Below are positions 34,003-46,000 of a stretch of DNA of 64,000 bases, piece after piece. The translations under genes were made by a program, and so were the position numbers. The DNA comes from CAKVOD01 sp964606505 (GTDB taxonomy: Bacteria; Bacillota; Clostridia; Christensenellales; UBA1242). The notes below the pieces were generated by a model. That model was not told the DNA's origin. It did no database searches and worked only from the letters and a program-made list of their open reading frames with translations. The stretch's first letter is position 1; each line of letters starts with the position of its first letter. The stretch covers positions 1 through 64,000 of the forward strand of contig CAZSGM010000005.1 in assembly GCA_964606505.1 (NCBI GenBank), written 5' to 3'.

Positions 34003-37000
34003 ATGAATAACAAATTTGTTTGGCTTTGCATAATGCTAATAACCGCAACAGGGTTATTTTTTGCTGCGTGCGGCGGCGACCCATATAAAGATATGAAACT
34101 TATCGTCGAGCAAACCAGTATTGAGATTACTTTGCAAGATGAGACGCTTGATAGCACAACTCCAGAGGGCGGAGAGACGACAGGCGGCGGCGAGGAGGCT
34201 GAGGGTGGCGAAACCGCCCAAGACCCCGCCGAGGGTACTGAAGAGGATAATGCGGAAACTGCAATTCCAAACATTGGTTACATAACTGCGTATATCGAAA
34301 ACAAAAACGACAAACAGTCTAAGCGCATTTTGTTTGACGTGGTCGATAAATCGGTAGCTAGGGTTGATAACACTCTATCATCGGTTGAGGACGGCAAGTA
34401 CACCGTCGCAATTCGCGCGCTCAAGGCAGGAAGCACTTATGTTACGGTAATGTCGCTTGAGGGCAACAGGGTTGAGAGGGTAAAACTTACTGTCATCGAG
34501 CCGGTTACAGGAATGGCATTTGACCCTAACTTGTTTGTAGCGGTCGCAGTCGGCGAGAGTTACAAGTTCGACACGAGCGCGCTAAACTACGAGCCAATCA
34601 CGACAAACCAAAAGGATGTTACCTTTACGCTCGAAACGCCGCAAGAGGGAGTTACGATAACACCTGAGGGGCTGCTGGAAGTTTCGTCGCAACCTGTGGC
34701 AAATAGAGTGGTTGTTGTAGCGCAAAGCACGGCAAATGCGGAATTGACCTCAACTATAGAGGTTTACATTTACACAAAAATTTCCGCGGAGGCAATACAC
34801 ATTAAGAGCGTTGTCGATGACTCGGAAGTTATCGACAAAATTACAATCGGTAAAAACTCCAACTTTAACAACATCAACTTAAGAATAGACATCGACGGAG
34901 GAAGCGAGGAATACATCGCGTATCCAAAGGTTAGCGACGTGAGCGCAATTAAGGTTGACCGCGCGCAAGGGGTCGAGAACAGCAACCTTGAGTTTAAGGT
35001 AACGGGTATCGAGCAGAGCACGGTTACATTGACGTTCGACGTCGGGATAGTCGGTTTTAATATACAATCATACATTTCAAAAACGATTACGGTCGAAATA
35101 CTTGACCTAATCGACACAATTTACGTGAACGGCAGCAGTAGGAACGCTACGGTTACCGTCTTTGACAAATATACCGCAGGTTCGGAAGTGGAACTGGGTA
35201 CAAAAATACTAATCGAAATTGCGCCTAAAAACGCAAGCGTAAAATCGCTAACCTTTAGTGCCACGGAAGAGGATACGGAGAAACTTGCCAAGTTTGACTT
35301 CTCCACATCAACAGGGCAGGCAATCCCTAACATCCTCGAGTACGAAATGGTGCACTCGGGCGCTATTTACGCAAAACTTAAACCTGCCGAGGCTGCAAAC
35401 TTTGGCGAGTTTGAGTGCTCACTTGTAGTTGAGGCGAACAAACACTTTAGCGAAGAAGCGGTCGTTACTAATAAAGTCAAAATCAGCGTCAAAAAAGGTA
35501 TCAGCACGCTCGCATTTGAACGCGAGGGCGACGATGTCTACATTGACTTAGCAAATGACGACTACCAAGAATTTAATTACTACGTAAACGGCAGTTTGGT
35601 TAACGAGTCAAGCATTGCTGGCGCGCTATCAGGCTTTGACCTGTCAGCTAACAAAGTTATGGTGCAAAAGGCAAACATTTTGGCTGCCAAAATCGTTGGC
35701 GGGCGCCTCTTTATTAAGCCGCTTGCAGTCGGCGAAACGTCAATTTCGTTGCGCACTCCTAACGGCGTGAGTGCAACAACACAAATCAAGGTTGTTGTTC
35801 CAACGCAGGATGTTACAATCGACGTCGACAAGATTGCGAACAAAGACGTCATCGCGAGCATTGAAAGGGATGACGACAATGTTTTAACTAAAATTAACGC
35901 TAACGCAAACAGTATGTTTGACCTCAATGTCGTAAAAACTAACACAAACGGCACGATTTGGGACTTGCAGTTTACTTCAACATCGCCGAACGTTGCCTCG
36001 GTTTCAAATAACGGCGTTGTGCGCGTTCTTTACGCAGGGACAACAACTATTAGGGTTAGTTACTCTTATACGCGTTACGACGAAATTTCGGGCGCAATCG
36101 TCAAGGCTGACGGGCAGCAAGAGATTGAACTCTTTGCCTTTAGACCTATTACAATGTTTGACATCGGGAAGCAAGGCTCTAGTGCATACGACGTTAACTC
36201 GGTTGGTTACTTTGAGGTAAAAGAGTACAGCACAGTTTCATTTGAAGTCGCAATGAACGACTGCTACATTAAAAAGAGCAGCATTCGTATGTACATTAGA
36301 GGCGAAACTTTTGACCTCGAAAATTCAGCTAACTCATATACAATTGTTGGGCGAAACGGAACACTCGTTTACGAGGGGAACGGTGTCGCTACATTCTACG
36401 CAAAACTCAGCAGCGACTCGTATAGCAGCGCAGAAGCGCAAATTGTTGCAGTCGTCAGCGAGTTTGATAGAACTTACACAAGCGTCTGCACAGTTAAAAT
36501 TTTGAAAGCCAGCCAAACGGTTGAAGATATTTTACTCTACAACGTGGATTCTTACCTAAACCCACAGGACAACCAAAACTACTACGCTATTAACTTTAAG
36601 AAGGGGCTCGGAGTGGGGGCAAATACGGACAACAATATGCAAATTGTTGCGTCCGCATTGCCAAAGAATGCGCTCAATAGTAAGTTGTATTACTTTGCGT
36701 TCGACGACCCTAACGGGAATACGCGACTTACGACTTCAACTCACGAGAGCAGCGTAATTAAGGTAACGCAGGACGGAGTTGTTTATCCACTTAAAGCAGG
36801 GCAGGCGAAGATTATAATTGTTCCGCGCGACAAACTGACGCGTTTTGACAACAACGGCGACTTCTTGCTTTCAGCAAACGAAGCACTTGAAAACCTAGTT
36901 TGGCTGCAGACAAACGGCAGCAGCAAGTGGTTTAAGGAAATAACGGTAAAAGTTGCGGACGGAACAATCGACAACCCTTATGTTATTTCAAACGTGCAAG

Positions 37001-40000
37001 ACTTTTTGAGTATTAAAACAGGGATGAGCGACCACTACGTCTTAGCAAAATCAATCGACCTATCAATGGTTGACCTTAGCAGCATTGCGTTGCTTGAAAC
37101 GCCTTTCACTGGGTCAATTAACGGTAGATATTATATCACTAAACCAAACGCCGAAAAGCCAAACGGCGTGTACATCGACAGCAAAATTTTTGGCATACGT
37201 CTCCAGTTGGCTAACGCCGAAATTACCGACGAAACGCAACGCAGTTTCGGGCTGTTTAGAACTGTTCAAAGCGCAGTAAGTGCCGATAACTCTGAGGTTT
37301 ACCCAAGTTTTTCAAACATAACAATTGAGTTTTTGAACGTAAATGTTACTTGTAGAGATGTCGGAAATTCAAGCGGCAACCTTAATTTTGGCTTGCTTGC
37401 AGGCAGTTTTTCAGGCGAAATGGAGAATGTAAGCGTTATCTTGCGCGGGAGCGTAAATGTTGGCGTAACTTCCGCTTTTGGACGCCTCAATTTCGGTGTT
37501 TTTGCAGGTCAAATGAGCGAACTCGTGCACAGTTACTTAAACCAAGTAGGTGAAGGGGAAAGTAAAACGTTTGCAAGCACATTAAGCGGCTGCAAACTTT
37601 ATGGAAACGGCGCAATTACACTCAACGCAAGTTGCCAAAATGTAAACGCAGGCGGCTACGTTGGGCTAGCGAAAAACAATACTCACATTGTTGGTAAATA
37701 TGCGTTCACAAACGACGCCTCAAGCGCAGCGCAAGGCTTCATTTACTCATTTAACGAACAAGAAAACGATTGCCAAGTCAACTTGACTGTAAACATTGAA
37801 AACGCGACGGAAACAGCAGTTGGCGGCGTTGTTGGTTACAACTTAGGCTCAATCGAGAAAATGGCAGTGTCGGGGCGCGTTTTGGCGGAAAACGCTAACA
37901 ATGTCGGCGGTATCGCGGGCGAAAGTTACGCAACAATTTCTGACGTCTACAGCGCAATCGTCGTTGTCGGAGCAGACAATGTCGGCGGACTCGTCGGGCA
38001 CTTGAACGGCACAAACGCAAAACTTATTCTTGCAATCAACGAAAGTTACGAGGACGGAAACTCTTACGTTAAGGGTAATAGCGCAGTTGGCGGCGCAGTC
38101 GGGAAAATGTCGAGCGCAACAATGTCGTACGTTTCAAGTTCGTCGTTTGTAACAACGATAAACCAATATTCAGTTATTGCGAACGTAAGCGGCGGCGGAC
38201 TTGTTGGCGTTATTAGCGGTGGGTCAATCGAAAAGTCGTTTGCGAACACGAAAGTTGCAGTTAATCAAGCGTCATATATCCAAGGCGCAAAATACGCAGG
38301 CGGTTTTGTCGGTCAATTCCTTGGTGGGCAGGTTACGAACTCATACTCAATAACCGACCTCTACGCGATTAATAGCGGAGTAACTGCAACACTCGGCGGA
38401 TTTGTGGGTTACGCAAGTACATCTTCTTCAAGACTAACATTTTGCTATTCAGTTAGCAACCAAAAAATGTTTGCAGGGTTATCTGCAGGCGGCCTAATCG
38501 GGCAGGCTTCCTATTATGCTAGTACAAGCCCTGACGGTAACGGCGGAAATGTGGGCGCTATTCTTGCAAAATCAGTCGCTGACCTTAAAAATGAAAGCAC
38601 ATATTCAGGTTGGAATTTCATTAGTATTTTCAATATGAAAGCGGACGGAACGGTTAACCAAGGCTTCCCATACCTAATGTATTCTAATAGTGAATTTATT
38701 ACAATCGCGCCAACGCAAATGGTTGCGACAGTAAAAAACACTAGGACGAACGAGTTTGTAAAGGCAGGCGACAAGCGCGCAGTACTCCTTATTCAAAAGG
38801 AAGTCAGCAGCGCGGCAAACGACTACTACGAATACGCAATTGCTGATTTGGTTGAACTGCAAGTTTCGCCACTTACTAATCGTATTGTGCGCGTTAAGGC
38901 GGATGTTGTTGAGGGCGGAAATATCTTAAGAATTGAGGGCGGTACAATCGTCGTTATGGGCGAGGGTTACGCTAAAATCCGCATCACATCGCAACTTAAC
39001 GAGAACGTGTTCGACGAAATCGAAGTCTACACAACCTACGGGCTTAACTCCTTTGCGGGCGCAGACCTTGAAAACGGGCTCAGACTGCTACTTGATACAT
39101 CAAAGGAAATCAACTACACCTTTGAAAACGGCAACAACATCGTCGGCGAAAAGTTTGGTGTTGCGTACAAGAATATGTTTACTTACACGACATTTAACTA
39201 CGCCGAAATCGAGCCAATTGCAACGGTTGACCATAGTTTTGTTGACTACAACTTCTCAAAGATTATCAACGCAACCGCGGTTACCGACGCTGAAAACACA
39301 ATAATTCAGTGCGCGTACATCAACGCAAAATTCGGCACAGACTTTGTTAAGGTGTTGCTCCCTTGGACGGAAACGCAGTTTAACGTTAGCGTTTACAATG
39401 GTGCAACCGACCTAAGACTCAACCAAAACCAGACGACAATCTATCCTAACCAGTCTACGCAAATTGTTGCAAACGTTACCACCGACCTAAATACGGAAAT
39501 CGTTTCTAAGGTCGTCGTTAGGGACGGGGACGAAATCGTCGATACGTTTACATTAGAGATTGGAGAAGCGCAAACTCCATCTGTTAATTCAATAACCATA
39601 ACCCCCGAAAGCGACGCGCCTAGGTTTGACCTTGACTTGATTACGTTCGAGTTTACTGGTGTGGAACTTTCTATGACATTTGAAATCCAACCAACAAGCG
39701 AGTTATACGCGCTTGAAACGAGCAAAACTTACCAGTTCTCGTTTGAAGTTTTGGATAAGTTTGCAAAACAATTTAACTTAATATTGTTGCCTCAAAACAT
39801 TGAAAGAGTAACAATGCTCCATTTCCCAGACGGAAACCTTAGAGAGGACGAAGTTGCCGTAGATAGGATTTCAAGCGGCATTAGCGGCTTAATGAAAATC
39901 AATGTTTACCCTAGTTTTAGCCAAGTCGATTACATTGAATTGACAAGCGAAAAAGTAATGGGCGAGAACATAACGTTTATCCAATACTATGAAAGCGGCG

Positions 40001-43000
40001 GCGACCTAGTGCGTTTGTATCCAGAAAATATGCAAATCGAGAATGGTATTCGCCTAAAACTCATAACTTACAGAACAATCGACGGCTACGCTTTTGACGG
40101 AAACATTTACGTTTCTACGCTCATTAAGTCGGATATGCCTGAAGATTTGCCGTTTAATGTGCAAATTACCGCTTACAAAGACAATGAACCTGTCTACACT
40201 TACGAAAAGGCACTTTATACGCAGTTTAGTCCAAGCGTAACAATCGACTACTCAAGTATGTACGCAGACCAAATTGCGCGCGGCGTAACACTTGACATCC
40301 CGCTCAAACTAAACACAATGCAAGGCACAGTAACGCTTAGTGTTGAGGATTACGAGGGCGACAGTACATTCATTTCGTTTACGCTAAACAACTCAACCTT
40401 TAACTCAAAGTTTGTCGGGGAAGTAACTGCTCAATTGTTTGCGAGCGTCAATCTCGACGCGGGCACAAGGTTCAAAATCAAGGCTCAACTTGACACAATC
40501 GTTGAGAACGTCAGAGTAACCGTTACAGACGAAAGAGTGATAACTGTTGTCGATTACATCATTACAGGTGTAAGCATAGAGGACGCAACAGTTGACACGA
40601 GCGGCAACAACAAACTGACAATCTACCTTAGCCGTGCAACGAACCTAAAAGCAAAGGTTAAATCAATTTACGCTCCGCTTCCTGACGGCGTTGACGCAAA
40701 CTCCATCGAGGGCAGGAAATACACCGAAATTGCTAAGAAAATAAGCAATTTTGAAGCGGAAATTACCAAGCAAAACGGTAGAACGGACGCAAGCGTTTGG
40801 TTCACGGGCAAAACTAGTGGCGGAATTGAAAACGTCGGCTCGTTTGACTCAGACAGTGGCGAAAACGACTACTACAGCTACTATTATTCAAACACTGACA
40901 CCGATAAATGCTACAAGATTTACGGTAAAAAGATTGGCAGCGTCGCGATTGTTTCGCTGTATGTCGCATACTATTTTGACGGCACAGCAAGCGACTTTAA
41001 GCCTCACATTGTTGACCTTACAAAAACACTTCCTGAAGGCAAAACAATTTACTATAAGCAGTTTGACTGCGTGATTTCGGTCGAGAATGAGTCGACTGAG
41101 GAAATCCCGCTCCCTGTTTACACCGCAGAAGAGTTTATTGGTATGCAAACGGGCGTGCACTACATTTTAATGCGCGATATTGAGTTGAACGCATACACGC
41201 CAATTAACGCGGACTTTGCGTCGCTTGACGGAAACGGTTACATCGTCAAAGTTAAGTCGTTTAGCGTGTCTAGCGACGAAACAACCGCAAACATCGGCTT
41301 GTTCGGGACAGTTTCGGCAAACACTGTCATTAAAAACGTCGTGCTTGACGTAAACTACCTATTAAACGGCGGCGACTCAACCAACACATTTGACCTAACG
41401 AGCAAAGGGCAAGTAAACTTTGGCTTGTTTGTTGGACAAAACGCGGGCATAATCACAAACTGTGATGTTATAAATGTTACTGAACTTATTTCGGATTCTG
41501 GGCAAATCGCCGATGGGGGCAGAAACAAGACGCTAACCGTTAAAACAAGCCTTATCAGCGGCTCAAGTTATACGACAAACTACATCGGCTTGTTTGCAGG
41601 GCAAAACTCTGGCAACATCACAAACAGCAGAGTAGGGCGCGTTGACGCAAACATCGGCGTGCGCGAAAACGTTAACGACAAGACGCCTAAAAACAACTCG
41701 TGGACAGGTGCAGGTATCGACCTTGTCGCAAACGGGGTTGTCGCAGGCTTTGCGGCTTACAACGCAAACGCCATCAGTGCTTGCTATGTTAAAGGTATCG
41801 CGATTAACAACAATTCAGTTATCGCAAATGTTAGTTACACCGCAGGCTTTGTCGCAGTGAACGACGGGGGTTACATCAGCGGAAGTTACGGCGAGGGCGC
41901 GCAGATTGAAACAAGCGATAAGGCGAACCTTAAATCGCAGGGCAGCGTCGCAGGGTTTGTGCTGACAAACGCGGGCACAGTCTCCAACTGTTACGCAGAC
42001 TTTGTAATCAGAAGCCCAAGCAACTCTGCAGGCTTTGTCAATACCAACTCGAAAAAGGCAGTTGTTGAATACTGCTACACAACCAGTAAAGTTTACCTTG
42101 CAGGCGGACTAATCGGCGACAACGCTTCATTTAGACCGTTTACAGGCGTTAATGACTTCAACGAAATCCAAAACGAGGGCTCAGTTGTCTACTCCTACTA
42201 CACTAAAGCGACCGACGCTACAGTGTTTGCCGACGAGCCAGCGCTTGCAATCAACGAAGAGGACGCAGCAAAACAAAGCGAGTACGTGGGTTTTGCATTT
42301 GTCGAAAACGAGAAATTGCGTAGTTACGGCATTTGGCAGTTTGACACCGCGCAATCGCGCCCAGTGTTGACAGCGGCTAACCAAGTGGCAGTTTCAATGC
42401 GACAATTAAAGTTTGACGCGGACTCACAGCAGGACGCAATCGACAAGTCGCAAGACGATAACGGAATTTTGATTTATTCCTACCAAAACGGTTACGAACT
42501 CGGCAGCGAAATTAACCCATACTTAATTAACACCGCCGAAAAGTTTAATAATCTATTCAAAGGCGTAGAAACCTTCGGCTCAAATATTGTTTCAGCGACA
42601 AACGCAACCGCAGGTGCTCCTGAGGCAGGCGCAGAACTCCCTGAAACCAAGTTTATCCGCATTATTTCCACACTAAACTTCGCAGCGACCAGCGAAACAG
42701 TTGACGGGCTCAACTCAAGTAAAGTCGTCTTTAGTGCAGTTTTGGACGGAAACAATATGCTTTTGAGCGGCATTTCACTTAGCGGCGAAAAAACTACAGG
42801 TCAAAACGAGTTCGGGCTCTTCAAACAACTCGACGGTGCGCTCGTTAAAAACTTGCGTCTCCAGTTTAGCGAAGTTACCGCAACGGAAATCCCTGTTGTC
42901 GGCGGGCTTGCAGGCTTTGCAAAGGACTCAATCATCCTTGGCGTGAAAGTTACCGGCGAGGGTAGTTTCGTACAAGGCAAGAACGTCGTCGGCGGGCTGG

Positions 43001-46000
43001 TCGGTATCGCGAACGGAAGTTGCGAAATCCAAACAATTGAGTCGAACATCAGCACGCGCGCAACGTACAGAAGAGGTAGCGGCGCAGTCCAGTTTGTTGA
43101 CTTGACGTTTGAAACTGACGAAAACATCGTTACAATTGAGTACGCAAACACCTCGTACGCAGGCGGTATCATCGGCGCAGTGCTTGCGGCAGAAAATGAC
43201 GCAATGGTTGTAAGAACGCTCAAAGTTTACGGCGCAGTGTCAATCGGGGCTGAACGCACAGGCGGCGTTGTGGCTGCAAACTACGGCAAACTCTACGACA
43301 TTAGCTTTATTGTCAGAATTTCAAGCGACAGCAAGAAGCAAGAACTCTCAGGCGACGACTCAATCGGCGGATTGGTTGGCGTTAACTTCGGCTCACTTGA
43401 AAAAGCAAGACTAACCTACGAGGGCGACGACCTAGAAGTTGTCGACAAACTTGATGAGGGCGTCATCGGCGGCAAAACCAACCTGTTTATCGGCGCAAGC
43501 AACTACGTCGGCGGGCTTGTCGGTAAAAACATCGGCGGCAAAATTATAGATTCCTATAATAGAGTGGATGTTTCAAACAGTAACTCCGAGTACGCAGGCG
43601 GACTTGCAGGCTACGTTAAGGGCGGCGAGTTTAGTAGCGCTTACACAACAAGCAACGTCTACGCAAAAACCGCGTTCGGTAGCGCGTTTGGTTACCTTGA
43701 TAAGGATGTTACAATCAGAACGATAAATAATATTAAAAGGGAAGTTGTCAGCACAATTTCGCAATTTAATAACATTGTGTTACTAAACAACTACTCCACA
43801 TCGGTCGCGCAATCAGTTAAAAACGGCGCGTCCGCAGGCGTGCTCGCAGGTTACGTAAACGCAGAGTACATAACCGACGTATTTAGTCCAATAACAATCA
43901 GTTCTAACTACGCCGTGTACAACTTGCCACTTAACACAAGCGGCACATCGTACCAAAAACTCAACTATTTCGGCTCAATTAAATTCGACAAAATGAAGAT
44001 TGACCAAGAGGAATACAACCAACTCTTCAGCCACTTTAACGCATTTACAGCCGTTAAAGACAGCGGTTCAACGCAATTTACGTGGTTCAACACCGCGGAA
44101 GTTTATACTCACGCGACCTACCGCACACTGTTTAAAAACAGATACGACGCGTTCAACACTTACGATGACGACGATTGGACGAAAGAAACAAGCACATTCC
44201 CGCTCTTGAAAATCACAACTCAAGCCTCCGAAATCGTCATAACCGACGACAACAAGGCAGACTTGATTACGCTAATCGACAATAACCCTAACGCAACATT
44301 TGTCATCAAGTGCGACATCAAAATGTACACCGCAGCAAACCTTGGCGACCTAACAGGCGACTGGGTGAGCCTCGGAACAAAGATTTCGCCATTCAGCGGG
44401 AAGTTCTTGGGACAACAAATCAAAGCGCTCGAGGGCGGCAAAATCGTTGAGCGTCTGCCAATCATTGAACTTAACAGAACGCTAATTGACTATTGCCGAA
44501 GCGCAACAGTTTCAAACTTGACAATCAGAGTCAACATTCCTAACCAAAGCGACAGATACCAAAACGAAATTGATAACTTCTACTTTGGTTCAATTGCAAA
44601 CTATGCCGAAAACTCCTCCTTTAGCGGGCTAACAATTGAGGGGATTTCGCCAATTGCAGTTTCGGGCAACCGCACCTACAACGACAGTGAGGAAGTCCCT
44701 AGCAACTATGTCGGCGGATTAATCGGTTACGCTTCAGGCAGCGTCATTTCGGACGTAAGTTTTGCAAGTACCGTGCAAGTTGAACTCCAAACCGCAACGC
44801 AAACCATCATCAAGTCGCACGTCGGCGGCATTGTCGGCTACTGCGACAAAACGGACATTTTGGACGTCGATTACAATGTTTCGTATACCCAGTATACGGA
44901 TAAAAAAGTTTATAAGCACTTTGGCGTAACTTCGGGTAACGCAAGCGTGGGCACGATTGCCGGTTCCGCTAAATCAAGCAAACTCAAGTCAATCACGCTC
45001 AGCGAAACTAAGGTTGCAACGCTCGCAGCCGAAGCACCACTCGGCAGCGCATTTGCGCCTGTTTCAAGTGCCGTAAACGCAAGAAACGCGCGCACAAGCC
45101 TCACGTTTGGCGGCGTCGTTGGGTACCTAAACAACACCACGCTCTCGGGTATCAACAACGAGCTTTCAAACCTCAAGTTGACCTCGAACGTTAAGGAATT
45201 AAAGACAATAACAGCAGGCGCAATTGTCGGCGAAACATTCTCTTCGACAATACTAATCGCTAACAACCTCTCAAACATTGCCTTTACAAACGAAACGCCT
45301 AACGACACCTATGAAAACGAGTTTGTCGTCGGCGGCTTCATCGGACTCAACCGTGGTACAACGCAAATTGCTAGCGCCCAAAACTTCGGTTCTGTCAGTG
45401 TTTCGGGCACAACAATGACTCAGTCAACCGCGTATGTCGGCGGGCTTATCGGCGAAGTTTCCTGCGGCACAACCGTTTCCAAACTCACAACGTCAAGGAA
45501 CGTCGGCAGCGTAACAGTTTTAGGCGTCTACAACTCTAACGTCGGCGGGCTTGTCGGACGCGTCGCAGCCGAAGCTAGCAGCGCGGACTTGAACGGAAAC
45601 TTCATTATAAATGAATGCTACAGCGAAAGCAGCGTTACAACCAAGTCAAATAGGGCGAAAGAGGAAGTTGTCGGCGGACTTGTCGGCTTTGCTAACAGAA
45701 TTTCGGTCGAAAACTCCTATTCAGTTGGCAGAACCACCAGCCAAACCACGCAAGTGGACGCTGAAGGCGCAATTACAGTCGGCGGCTTCATCGGAAGATT
45801 GCACCAAGCAAACGTGCAGCCAAAACTCGCGTATTGCTACAGCGCAAACATCGTCAAAGTGTACGCAGACGTGCTAAAAACTAAGGTTTACAGCAAAGAG
45901 TTTGTTGGTTACACTTCACTCACTTCGCAGAACATCGACAAGGTCGTGTTCGCAAGTTGTTACTACGTCGGAGAGTTCGCGCAAGCAAACGACGTACTCA